Shown here: one piece after another, positions 10,759-23,100 of the stretch | Layout of the letters: each line of letters opens with the position of its first letter | Numbering within the stretch: position 1 is the first letter of the stretch | From: Balanoglossus misakiensis | Taxonomy: Eukaryota; Hemichordata | DNA: 64,000 nucleotides | Direction: 5' to 3' | NCBI GenBank assembly: GCA_040954595.2 | Contig: CM082588.2 | Coordinates: 11,098,001-11,162,000 of the forward strand | Translations under genes and position numbers: made by a program | The notes under the pieces: generated by a model | What the model was told of the DNA's origin: nothing | The model's database searches: none | What the model saw: the letters and a program-made list of their open reading frames with translations, nothing else

Positions 10759-13297
10759 AATCATGGGGGAAAATCATCAAAAAATGACAAATTTTCGACT
10801 TTGCAAAATCTCAAAATTTCGTCGATTTTGAAAAAAACCATTGGGGGAAAATCATCAAAAAATGACAAATTTTCGATTTTGCAAAATCTCAAAATTTCGT
10901 CGATTTTTGAAAAAAAATCAGGGTTGAAAATCATCAAAAAATGACAAAATTTTCGACTTTGCAAAATCACAAAATTTCGTCGATTTTGAAAAAAAATCAT
11001 AGGTTCGTCGATTTTTAAAAAAAAAACATGGGTGAAAATCATCAAAAAATGACACATTTTCGACTTTGCAAAATCTCAAAATTTCGTCGATTTTTGAAAA
11101 AAATCATGGGTGAAAATCATCAAAAAATGACAAAATTTTCGACTTTGCAAAATCTCAAAATTTTGTCGATTTTTGAAAAAAAATCATGGTTGAAAATCAT
11201 CAAAAAATGACAAAATTTTCGACTTTGCAAAATCACAAAATTTCGTCGATTTTGAAAAAAATCATAGGTTCGTCGATTTAAAAAAAAAAACATGGGTGAA
11301 AATCATCAAAAAATGACACATTTTCGACTTTGCAAAATCTCAAAATTTCGTCGATTTTTGAAAAAAATCATGGGTGAAAATCATCAAAAAATGACAAATT
11401 TTCGACTTTGCAAAATCTCAAAATTTCGTCGATTTTTGAAAAAAATCATGGGTGAAAATCATGAAAAAATGACAAATTTTGAAAAAAAACGGGTGAAAAT
11501 CATCAAAAAATGACACATTTTCGACTTTGCAAAATCTCAAAATTTCGTCCATTTCTGAAAAAAAATTATGGGTAAAAATCATCAAAAATGACAAATTTTC
11601 ATCTTTGCAAAATCTCAAATTTTCGTCGATTTTTGAAAAAAAATCATGGTTGAAAATCATCAAAAAATGACAAAATTTTCGACTTTGCAAAATCTCAACA
11701 TTTCGTCGATTTTCGAAAAAAATCATGGGTGAAAATCATCAAAAAATGACAATTTTTCGACTTTGCAAAATCTCAACATTTCGTCGATTTTTGAAAAAAA
11801 TCATGGGTGAAAATCATCAAAAAATGACAAATTTTCGATTTCGCAAAATCTCAAAATTTCGTCGATTTTTGAAAAAAAATCATGGGTGAAAAATAATCAA
11901 AAAATGACAAATTTTCGACTTTGCAAAATCTCAAAATTTCGTCGATTTTTGAAGAAAATCATGGGTGAAAATCATCAAAAAATGACAAAATTTTCGACTT
12001 TGCAAAATCTCAAAATTTCGTGATTTTTGAAAAAAATCATGGGGGAAAATCATCAAAAAATGACAAATTTTCGACTGCAAAAACTCAAAATTTCATCAAT
12101 TTTGAAAAAAATCATGGGTGAAAATCATCAAAAAATGACAAATTTTCCTCTTTGCAAAATCTATAAATTTCGTCGATTTTTGAAAAATTTTCAACTTTGC
12201 AAATCTCAAAATTTCGTCGATTTTTGAAAAAAATCATGGGGGAAAATCATCAAAAAATGACACATTTTCGACTTTGCAAAATCTCAAAATTTCGTCGATT
12301 TTTGAAAAAAAATCATGGGTGAAAATCATCAAAAATGACAAATTTGAAAAAAAACGGGTGAAAATCATCAAAAAATGACACATTTTCGACTTTGCAAAAT
12401 CTCAAAAATTCGTCGATTTTTGAAAAAATCATGGGTGAAAATCATCAAAAAATGACAAATTTTCGACTGCAAAATCTCAAAATTTCGTCGATTTTTGAAA
12501 AAAAATCATGGGTGAAAAATCATCAAAAAATGACAAATTTTCGACTTTGCAAAATCTCAAAATTTCGTCGATTTTTGAAAAAAATCATGGGGGAAAATCA
12601 TGAAAAAAATGACAAATTTTCCTCTTTGCAAAATCTCAAATTTCGTCGATTTTTGAAAAAAATCATGGTTGAAAATCATCAAAAAATGACAAAATTTTCG
12701 ACTTTGTAAAATCACAAATTTCGTCGATTTTGAAAAAAATCATAGGTTCGTCGATTTTTTAAAAAAAAACATGGGAGAAAATCATCAAAAAATGACAAAT
12801 TTAAAAAAAAAACGGGTGAAAATCATCAAAAAAAGACACATTTACGACTTTGCAAAATCTCAAAATTTCGTCGATTGTTGAAAAAAATCATGGGGGAAAA
12901 TCATGAAAAAATGACAAATTTTCGACTTTGCAAAATCTCAAAATTTCGTCAATTTTGAATAAAAATCATGGGTGAAAATCATCAAAAAATGACAAATTTT
13001 CGACTTTGCAAAATCTCACAATTTCGTCGATTTTGAAAAAAATAATGGGTGAAAATGCACCAAAAATGAGAAATTTTCGACTTTGCAAAATCTCAAAATT
13101 TCGTCAATTTTGAAAAAAATCATGGGTGAAAATCATCAAAAAATGACAAATTTTCGACTTTGCAAAATCTCAAAATTCGTCGATTTTTGAAAGAAATCAT
13201 GGTGAAAATCATCAAAAAAATGACAAATTTTCGACTTTGCAAAATCTCAAAATTTCGTCGATTTTTGAAAAAAATCATGGGTGAAAATCATCAAAAA
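10759..13297 (+). repeat. Mixed monomers ending at the assembly gap
   Basis: Positions 11292-11700 match 42773-43180 (offset about 31,481), and 12200-13297 resembles 4840-6254. From about 12,000 rightward there are many single-base losses relative to those relatives: cgtgattttt near 12020, tgcaaatctc near 12200, gacaaatttgaaa near 12337, ctcaaatttcg near 12638, cacaaatttcg near 12713, aaaattcgtcg near 13174 and catggtgaaa near 13199. This pattern fits a low-quality contig end. Confidence 0.8.
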
Positions 13298-13397
13298 NNN
13301 NNNNNNNNNNNNNNNNNNNNNNNNNNNNNNNNNNNNNNNNNNNNNNNNNNNNNNNNNNNNNNNNNNNNNNNNNNNNNNNNNNNNNNNNNNNNNNNNN
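13298..13397. other. Assembly gap (100 N)
   Basis: There are exactly 100 N. This length is the usual placeholder for a gap of unknown size, so the true distance and content are unknown. The left contig stops inside a monomer after catcaaaaa. The right contig starts with the non-satellite island. Confidence 0.99.
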
Positions 13398-13516
13398 AAA
13401 AGATTGGTTTAAGGTAGTCCTGGTAACAGTCATCCTAACGAGGCCAGGGGAGGTCTCCAAGGGCGAAATAAACAAAGCTACCGATGACGAGTCGAATTCG
13501 AATCGGACGATGCTTG
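13398..13516. other. Non-satellite island
   Basis: This is 119 bp with no resemblance to the monomer and near-equal base composition, against 27% G+C around it. It holds a direct repeat of tcgaat at 13492-13503, within which gaattc is palindromic. Satellite resumes at 13517 with ttttcgactttgc, in mid-monomer. One plus frame is open from 13399 to a stop at 13555-13557, and one minus frame is open across the whole island; I recognise neither. A tRNA-like B-box match with one mismatch (attcgaatc, 13496-13504) is present, but no tRNA fold or clear A box. The best readings are the end of a transposon or SINE whose remainder lies in the gap, or unrelated sequence joined during scaffolding. I cannot choose between them. 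Confidence 0.6.
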
Positions 13517-16258
13517 TTTTCGACTTTGCAAAATCTCAAAATTTCGTCGTTTTTTGAAAAAAAATCATGGGTGAAAATGCATCAAAAAATGAGAAATTTT
13601 CGACTTTGCAAAATCTCAAAATTTCGTCAATTTTGAAAAAAATCATGGGTGAAAATCATCAAAAAATGACAAATTTTCGACTTTGCAAAATCTCAAAATT
13701 TCGTCGATTTTTGAAAAAAATCATGGGTGAAAATCATCAAAAAAATGACAAATTTTCGACTTTGCAAAATCTCAAAATTTTGTTGATTTTTGAAAAAAAT
13801 CATAGGTGAAAATCATCAAAAAATGACAAATTTTCGACTTTGCAAAATCTCAAAATTTCGTCGATTTTTGAAGAAAATCATGGGTGAAAATCATCAAAAA
13901 ATGACAAATTTTCGACTTTGCAAAATCTCAAAATTTTTTCGATTTTTGAAAAAAGACATGGGTGAAAATCATCAAAAAATGACAAATTTTCGACTTTGCA
14001 AAATCTCAAAATTTCGTCGATTTTTGAAAAAAATCATGGGGGAAAATCATGAAAAAAATGACAAATTTTCCTCTTTGCAAAATCTCAAAATTTCGTCGAT
14101 TTTTAAAAAAAGACATGGGTGAAAATCATCAAAAAATAACAAATTTTCGACTTTGCAAAATCTCAAAATTTCGTCCATTTTTGAAAAAAAATCATGGGTA
14201 AAAATCATCAAAAAATGACACATTTTCGACTTTGCAAAATCTCAAAATTTCGTCGATTTTTGAAAAAAAATCATGGGTGAAAATCATCAAAAAATGACAA
14301 ATTTTCGTCTTTGCAAAATCTCAAAATTTCGTCCATTTCTGAAAAAAAATTATGGGTAAAAATCATCAAAAATGACAAATTTTCATCTTTGCAAAATCTC
14401 AAATTTTCGTCGATTTTTGAAAAAAAATCATGGTTGAAAATCATCAAAAAATGACAAAATTTTCGACTTTGCAAAATCTCAAAATTTCGTCGATTTTTGA
14501 AAAAAATCATGGGGTAAAATCATGAACAAATGACAAAATTTCCTCTTTGCAAAATCTTAAAATTTCGTCGATTTTTGAAAAAAAATCATGGGTGAAAATC
14601 ATCAAAAAATGACAAATTTTCGTCTTTGCAAAATCTCAAAATTTCGTCCATTTTTGAAAAAAATCATGGGTGAAAATCATCAAAAAATGACAAATTTTCG
14701 ACTTTGCAAAATCTCAACATTTCGTCAATTTTTGAAAAAAATCATGGGTGAAAATCACCAAAAAATGACAAATTTTCGACTTTGCAAAATCTCAAAATTT
14801 CGTCGATTTTTGAAAAAAATCATGGGGGAAAATCATGAAAAAATGACAAATTTTCCTCTCTGCAAAATCTCAAAATTTCGTCGATTTTTGAAAAAAAATC
14901 ATGGGTGAAAATCATCAAAAAATGACAAATTTTCGTCTTTGCAAAATCTCAAAATTTCGTCCATTTTTGAAAAAAAATCATGGGTAAAAATCATCAAAAA
15001 TGACAAATTTTCGTCTTTGCAAAATCTCAAATTTTCGTCGATTTTTGAAAAAAAATCATGGTTGAAAATCATCAAAAAATGACAAAATTTTCGACTTTGA
15101 AAAATCACAAAATTTCGTCGATTTTGAAAAAAATCATAGGTTCGTCGATTTTTAAAAAAAAAACATGGGTGAAAATCATCAAAAAATGACACATTTTCCT
15201 CTGCAAAATCTCAAAATTTCGTCGTTTTTTGAAAAAAAATCATTGGTGAAAATCATCAAAAAATGACAAATTTTCGTCTTTGCAAAATCTCAAAATTTCG
15301 TCCATTTTTGAAAAAAAATCATGGGTAAAAATCATCAAAAATGACAAATTTTCGTCTTTGCAAAATCTCAAATTTTCGTCGATTTTTGAAAAAAAATCAT
15401 GGGGGAAAATCATGAAAAAATGACAAATTTTCCTCTTTGCAAAATCTCAAAATTTCGTCGATTTTTGAAAAAAATCATGGGTGAAAATCATGAAAAAATG
15501 ACAAATTTTCCTCTTTGCAAAATCTCAAAATTTCGTCGTTTTTTGAAAAAAATCATGTGTGAAAATCATCAAAAAATGACAAATTTTGAAAAAAAAAACT
15601 GGTGAAAATCATCAAAAAATGACACATTTACGACTTTGCAAAATCTCAAAATTTCGTCGATTTTTGAAAAAAAATCATGGGTGAAAATCATGAAAAAATG
15701 ACAAATTTTGAAAAAAAAACGGGTGAAAATCATCAAAAAATGACACATTTTCGTCGACTTTGCAAAATCTCAAAATTTCGTCGATTTTTGAAAAAAATCA
15801 TGGGGGAAAATCATGAAAAAATGACAAATTTTCCTCTGCAAAATCTCAAAATTTCGTCGATTTTTAAAAAAAGACATGGGTGAAAATCATCAAAAAATAA
15901 CAAATTTTCGACTTTGCAAAATCTCAAAATTTCGTCCATTTTTGAAAAAAAATCATGGGTAAAAATCATCAAAAAATGACAAATTTTCGTCTTTGCAAAA
16001 TCTCACAATTTCGTCGATTTTTGAAAAAAATCATGTGTGAAAATCATCAAAAAATGACAAATTTTCGACTTTGCAAAATCTCAAAATTTCGTCAATTTTT
16101 GAAAAAATCATGGGTGAAAATCATCAAAAAATGACAAATTTTCGTCTTTGCAAAATCTCAAAATTTCGTCCATTTTCGACTTTGCAAAATCTCAAAATTT
16201 CGTCCATTTCTGAAAAAAAATTATGGGTAAAAATCATCAAAAATGACAAATTTTCATC
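13517..16258 (+). repeat. Mixed monomer region right of the gap
   Basis: The first monomers (gaaaatgcatc, gagaaatttt, then gtcaattttg) repeat those left of the gap, at an offset of about 522. Positions 13,730-14,560 match 16,700-17,530 at an offset of 2,970, including the attttgttgattttt monomer near 13776, so this is an older relative of the 1,572-bp unit. Positions 14510-14935 resemble 7500-7920. Near 15190 and 15830 there are monomers with ttttcctctgc. At 16167-16200 a monomer is cut to 34 bp between two cgtcc marks. No gene is seen. Confidence 0.8.
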
Positions 16259-19200
16259 TTTGCAAAATCTCAAATTTTCGTCGATTTTTGAAAAAAAATC
16301 ATGGTTGAAAATCATCAAAAAATGACAAAATTTTCGACTTTGCAAAATCTCAACATTTCGTCGATTTTTGAAAAAAATCATGGGTGAAAATCATCAAAAA
16401 ATGACAATTTTTCGACTTTGCGAAATCTCAACATTTCGTCGATTTTTGAAGAAAATCATGGGTGAAAATCATCAAAAAATGACAAATTTTCGACTTTGCA
16501 AAACCTCAAAATTTTTTCGATTTTTGAAAAAAGACATGGGTGAAAATCATCAAAAAATGACAAATTTTCGACTTTGCAAAATCTCAAAATTTCGTCGATT
16601 TTTGAAAAAAATCATGGGGGAAAATCATGAAAAAAATGACAAATTTTCCTCTTTGCAAAATCTCAAAATTTCGTCGATTTTTGAAAAAAATCATGGGTGA
16701 AAATCATCAAAAAAATGACAAATTTTCGACTTTGCAAAATCTCAAAATTTTGTTGATTTTTGAAAAAAATCATAGGTGAAAATCATCAAAAAATGACAAA
16801 TTTTCGACTTTGCAAAATCTCAAAATTTCGTCAATTTTTGAAGAAAATCATGGGTGAAAATCATCAAAAAATGACAAATTTTCGACTTTGCAAAATCTCA
16901 AAATTTTTTCGATTTTTGAAAAAAGACATGGGTGAAAATCATCAAAAAATGACAAATTTTCGACTTTGCAAAATCTCAAAATTTCGTCGATTTTTGAAAA
17001 AAATCATGGGGGAAAATCATGAAAAAAATGACAAATTTTCCTCTTTGCAAAATCTCAAAATTTCGTCGATTTTTAAAAAAAGACATGGGTGAAAATCATC
17101 AAAAAATAACAAATTTTCGACTTTGCAAAATCTCAAAATTTCGTCCATTTTTGAAAAAAAATCATGGGTAAAAATCATCAAAAAATGACACATTTTCGAC
17201 TTTGCAAAATCTCAAAATTTCGTCGATTTTTGAAAAAAAATCATGGGTGAAAATCATCAAAAAATGACAAATTTTCGTCTTTGCAAAATCTCAAAATTTC
17301 GTCCATTTCTGAAAAAAAATTATGGGTAAAAATCATCAAAAATGACAAATTTTCATCTTTGCAAAATCTCAAATTTTCTTCGATTATTGAAAAAAAATCA
17401 TGTTTGAAAATCATCAAAAAATGACAAAATTTTCGACTTTGCAAAATCTCAAAATTTCGTCGATTTTTGAAAAAAATCATGGGGGAAAATCATGAAAAAA
17501 TGACAAATTTTCCTCTTTGCAAAATCTTAAAATTTCGTCGATTTTTGAAAAAAAATCATGGGTGAAAATCATCAAAAAATGACAAATTTTCGTCTTTGCA
17601 AAATCTCAAAATTTCGTCCATTTTTGAAAAAAAATTATGGGTAAAAATCATCAAAAATGACAAATTTTCATCTTTGCAAAATCTCAAATTTTCGTCGATT
17701 TTTGAAAAAAAATCATGGTTGAAAATCATCAAAAAATGACAAAATTTTCGACTTTGCAAAATCTCAACATTTCGTCGATTTTTGAAAAAAATCATGGGTG
17801 AAAATCATCAAAAAATGACAATTTTTCGACTTTGCAAAATCTCAAATTTTCGTCGATTTTTGAAAAAAAATCATGGTTGAAAATCATCAAAAAATGACAA
17901 AATTTTCGACTTTGCAAAATCTCAACATTTCGTCGAGTTTTGAAAAAAATCATGGGTGAAAATCATCAAAAAATGACAATTTTTCGACTTTGCGAAATCT
18001 CAACATTTCGTCGATTTTTGAAGAAAATCATGGGTGAAAATCATCAAAAAATGACAAATTTTCGACTTTGCAAAACCTCAAAATTTTTTCGATTTTTGAA
18101 AAAAGACATGGGTGAAAATCATCAAAAAATGACAAATTTTCGACTTTGCAAAATCTCAAAATTTCGTCGATTTTTGAAAAAAATCATGGGGGAAAATCAT
18201 GAAAAAAATGACAAATTTTCCTCTTTGCAAAATCTCAAAATTTCGTCGATTTTTGAAAAAAATCATGGGTGAAAATCATCAAAAAAATGACAAATTTTCG
18301 ACTTTGCAAAATCTCAAAATTTTGTTGATTTTTGAAAAAAATCATAGGTGAAAATCATCAAAAAATGACAAATTTTCGACTTTGCAAAATCTCAAAATTT
18401 CGTCAATTTTTGAAGAAAATCATGGGTGAAAATCATCAAAAAATGACAAATTTTCGACTTTGCAAAATCTCAAAATTTTTTCGATTTTTGAAAAAAGACA
18501 TGGGTGAAAATCATCAAAAAATGACAAATTTTCGACTTTGCAAAATCTCAAAATTTCGTCGATTTTTGAAAAAAATCATGGGGGAAAATCATGAAAAAAA
18601 TGACAAATTTTCCTCTTTGCAAAATCTCAAAATTTCGTCGATTTTTAAAAAAAGACATGGGTGAAAATCATCAAAAAATAACAAATTTTCGACTTTGCAA
18701 AATCTCAAAATTTCGTCCATTTTTGAAAAAAAATCATGGGTAAAAATCATCAAAAAATGACACATTTTCGACTTTGCAAAATCTCAAAATTTCGTCGATT
18801 TTTGAAAAAAAATCATGGGTGAAAATCATCAAAAAATGACAAATTTTCGTCTTTGCAAAATCTCAAAATTTCGTCCATTTCTGAAAAAAAATTATGGGTA
18901 AAAATCATCAAAAATGACAAATTTTCATCTTTGCAAAATCTCAAATTTTCTTCGATTATTGAAAAAAAATCATGTTTGAAAATCATCAAAAAATGACAAA
19001 ATTTTCGACTTTGCAAAATCTCAAAATTTCGTCGATTTTTGAAAAAAATCATGGGGGAAAATCATGAAAAAATGACCAATTTTCCTCTTTGCAAAATCTT
19101 AAAATTTCGTCGATTTTTGAAAAAAAATCATGGGTGAAAATCATCAAAAAATGACAAATTTTCGTCTTTGCAAAATCTCAAAATTTCGTCCATTTTTGAA

Positions 19201-20154
19201 AAAAAATTATGGGTAAAAATCATCAAAAATGACAAATTTTCATCTTTGCAAAATCTCAAATTTTCGTCGATTTTTGAAAAAAAATCATGGTTGAAAATCA
19301 TCAAAAAATGACAAAATTTTCGACTTTGCAAAATCTCAACATTTCGTCGATTTTTGAAAAAAATCATGGGTGAAAATCATCAAAAAATGACAATTTTTCG
19401 ACTTTGCAAAATCTCAAATTTTCGTCGATTTTTGAAAAAAAATCATGGTTGAAAATCATCAAAAAATGACAAAATTTTCGACTTTGCAAAATCTCAACAT
19501 TTCGTCGATTTTTGAAAAAAATCATGGGTGAAAATCATCAAAAAATGACAATTTTTCGACTTTGCGAAATCTCAACATTTCGTCGATTTTTGAAGAAAAT
19601 CATGGGTGAAAATCATCAAAAAATGACAAATTTTCGACTTTGCAAAACCTCAAAATTTTTTCGATTTTTGAAAAAAGACATGGGTGAAAATCATCAAAAA
19701 ATGACAAATTTTCGACTTTGCAAAATCTCAAAATTTCGTCGATTTTTGAAAAAAATCATGGGGGAAAATCATGAAAAAAATGACAAATTTTCCTCTTTGC
19801 AAAATCTCAAAATTTCGTCGATTTTTGAAAAAAATCATGGGTGAAAATCATCAAAAAAATGACAAATTTTCGACTTTGCAAAATCTCAAAATTTTGTTGA
19901 TTTTTGAAAAAAATCATAGGTGAAAATCATCAAAAAATGACAAATTTTCGACTTTGCAAAATCTCAAAATTTCGTCAATTTTTGAAGAAAATCATGGGTG
20001 AAAATCATCAAAAAATGACAAATTTTCGACTTTGCAAAATCTCAAAATTTTTTCGATTTTTGAAAAAAGACATGGGTGAAAATCATCAAAAAATGACAAA
20101 TTTTCGACTTTGCAAAATCTCAAAATTTCGTCGATTTTTGAAAAAAATCATGGG
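16259..20154 (+). repeat. 1,572-bp higher-order repeat, ~2.5 tandem copies
   Basis: Copy 1 is 16259-17830, copy 2 is 17831-19402, and partial copy 3 is 19403 to about 20154. The unit is about 20 monomers long (mean 78.6 bp). All checked landmarks shift by exactly 1,572: ttcgactttgcgaaatctc, gcaaaacctc, attttgttgattttt, ttcttcgattattg and catgtttgaaaa. I noticed only isolated differences, such as gtcgagtttt at 17931 and gaccaatttt near 19073. Such identity implies very recent amplification or ongoing homogenisation. Confidence 0.92.
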
Positions 20155-23100
20155 TGAAAATCATCAAAAAATGACAAATTTTCGTCTTTGCAAAATCTCA
20201 AAATTTCGTCCATTTCTGAAAAAAAATTATGGGTAAAAATCATCAAAAATGACAAATTTTCATCTTTGCAAAATCTCAAATTTTCGTCGATTTTGAAAAA
20301 AATCATAGGTACGTCGATTTTTTTAAAAAAAACATGGGTGAAAATCATCAAAAAATGACAAATTTTCGACTGCAAAATCTCAAAATTTCGTCGATTTTTG
20401 AAAAAAAATCATGGGTGAAAAATCATCAAAAAATGACAAATTTTCGACTTTGCAAAATCTCAAAATTTAGTCAATTTTTGAAAAAATCATGGGTGAAAAT
20501 CATCAAAAAATGACAAATTTTCGACTTTGCAAAATCTCAAAATTTCGTCGATTTTTGAAAAAAATCATGGGGGAAAATCATCAAAAAATGACAAATTTTC
20601 GACTGCAAAAACTCAAAATTTCATCAATTTTGAAAAAAATCATGGGTGAAAATCATCAAAAAATGACAAATTTTCCTCTTTGCAAAATCTATAAATTTCG
20701 TCGATTTTTGAAAAATTTTCAACTTTGCAAAATCTCAAAATTTCGTCGATTTTTGAAAAAAATCATGGGTGAAAATCATCAAAAAATGACAAATTTTCGA
20801 CTTTGCAAAATCTCAAAATTTCGTCGATTTTTGAAAAAAATCATGGGTGAAAATCATGAAAAAATGACAAATTTTGAAAAAAAAACGGGTGAAAATCATC
20901 AAAAAATGACACATTTTCGACTTTGCAAAATCTCAAAATTTCGTCCATTTCTGAAAAAAAATTATGGGTAAAAATCATCAAAAATGACAAATTTTCATCT
21001 TTGCAAAATCTCAAATTTTCGTCGATTTTTGAAAAAAAATCATGGTTGAAAATCATCAAAAAATGACAAATTTTCGACTTTGCAAAATCTCAACATTTCG
21101 TCGATTTTTGAAAAAAATCATGGGTGAAAATCATCAAAAAATGACAATTTTTCGACTTTGCAAAATATCAACATTTCGTCGATTTTTGAAGAAAATCATG
21201 GGTGAAAATCATCAAAAAATGACAAATTTTCGACTTTGCAAAATCTCAAAATTTTTTCGATTTTGAAAAAAATCATAGGTTCGTCGATTTTTAAAAAAAA
21301 AACATGGGTGAAAATCATCAAAAAATGACACATTTTCGACTTTGCAAAATCTCAAAATTTCGTCGATTTTTGAAAAAAATCATGGGTGAAAATCATCAAA
21401 AAATGACAAAATTTTCGACTTTGCAAAATCTCAAAATTTCGTGGATTTTTGAAAAAAAATCATGGTTAAAAATCATCAAAAAATGACAAAATTTTCGACT
21501 TTGCAAAATCACAAAATTTCGTCGATTTTGAAAAAAATCATAGGTACGTCGATTTTTTTAAAAAAAACATGGGTGAAAATCATCAAAAAATGACAAATTT
21601 TCGACTTTGCAAAATCTCAAAATTTCGTCGATTTTTGAAAAAATCATGGGTGAAAATCATCAAAAAATGACAAATTTTCGACTGCAAAATCTCAAAATTT
21701 CGTCGATTTTTGAAAAAAAATCATGGGTGAAAAATCATCAAAAAATGACAAATTTTCGACTTTGCAAAATCTCAAAATTTCGTCAATTTTTGAAGAAAAT
21801 CATGGGTGAAAATCATCAAAAAATGACAAATTTTCGACTTTGCAAAATCTCAAAATTTTTTCGATTTTTGAAAAAAGACATGGGTGAAAATCATCAAAAA
21901 ATGACAAATTTTCGACTTTGCAAAATCTCAAAATTTTTTCGATTTTTGAAAAAAGACATGGGTGAAAATCATCAAAAAATGACAAATTTTCGACTTTGCA
22001 AAATCTCAAAATTTCGTCGATTTTTGAAAAAAATCATGGGGGAAAATCATGAAAAAAATGACAAATTTTCCTCTTTGCAAAATCTCAAAATTTCGTCGAT
22101 TTTTAAAAAAAGACATGGGTGAAAATCATCAAAAAATAACAAATTTTCGACTTTGCAAAATCTCAAAATTTCGTCCATTTTTGAAAAAAAATCATGGGTA
22201 AAAATCATCAAAAAATGACACATTTTCGACTTTGCAAAATCTCAAAATTTCGTCGATTTTTGAAAAAAAATCATGGGTGAAAATCATCAAAAAATGACAA
22301 ATTTTCGTCTTTGCAAAATCTCAAAATTTCGTCCATTTCTGAAAAAAAATTATGGGTAAAAATCATCAAAAATGACAAATTTTCATCTTTGCAAAATCTC
22401 AAATTTTCTTCGATTATTGAAAAAAAATCATGTTTGAAAATCATCAAAAAATGACAAAATTTTCGACTTTGCAAAATCTCAAAATTTCGTCGATTTTTGA
22501 AAAAAATCATGGGGGAAAATCATCAAAAAATGACAAATTTTCGACTTTGCAAAATCTCAAAATTTCGTCGATTTTTGAAAAAAATCATGGGTGAAAATCA
22601 TCAAAAAATGACAAAATTTTCGACTTTGCAAAATCTCAAAATTTCGTGGATTTTTGAAAAAAAATCATGGTTAAAAATCATCAAAAAATGACAAAATTTT
22701 CGACTTTGCAAAATCACAAAATTTCGTCGATTTTGAAAAAAATCATAGGTACGTCGATTTTTTTAAAAAAAACATGGGTGAAAATCATCAAAAAATGACA
22801 AATTTTCGACTTTGCAAAATCTCAAAATTTCGTCGATTTTTGAAAAAATCATGGGTGAAAATCATCAAAAAATGACAAATTTTCGACTGCAAAATCTCAA
22901 AATTTCGTCGATTTTTGAAAAAAAATCATGGGTGAAAAATCATCAAAAAATGACAAATTTTCGACTTTGCAAAATCTCAAAATTTCGTCAATTTTTGAAG
23001 AAAATCATGGGTGAAAATCATCAAAAAATGACAAATTTTCGACTTTGCAAAATCTCAAAATTTTTTCGATTTTTGAAAAAAGACATGGGTGAAAATCATC

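Larger units (their letters stand above)
1..13297 (+). repeat. Satellite block A: tandem ~78-bp monomer
   Basis: This block is an uninterrupted head-to-tail array. Each monomer reads, in order: tcgtcgattttt, gaaaaaaatcatgggtg, aaaatcatcaaaaaatgac, aaattttcgactttgc, aaaatctcaaaatt. The commonest length is 78 bp. Copies of 75-80 bp differ mainly in A- and T-run length, and a cgactgc variant lacks two T. Composition is about 27% G+C, with more A than T on the plus strand. All copies point the same way. Common subfamily markers are gtccattt, gtcaattt, agtcaattt, ttttcctctttgc, ttttcatctttgc, gacacatttt and catgggggaaaa. I find no gene in the block. The 12.0-13.3 kb end carries unusually many single-base deletions and stops in mid-monomer at the gap. 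Confidence 0.97.

Noticed and set aside
13398-13516. Intact tRNA or other structured RNA gene in the island
   Set aside because: Apart from a one-mismatch B-box string there is no acceptor stem pairing or cloverleaf that I can build, and the distance between the A-like and B-like parts is too large for a plain tRNA.
13298-13516. Insertion of a complete transposon
   Set aside because: Only 119 bp is visible, with no terminal inverted repeat, poly-A tail or target-site duplication that can be separated from the A/T-rich satellite.
21607-22122. A 171-codon open frame and over a hundred similar frames on both strands as candidate repeat-protein genes
   Set aside because: All encode translations of the satellite monomer, overlap in several frames, and are ended by run-length changes. 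There is no unique domain, signal, conserved start or codon bias.
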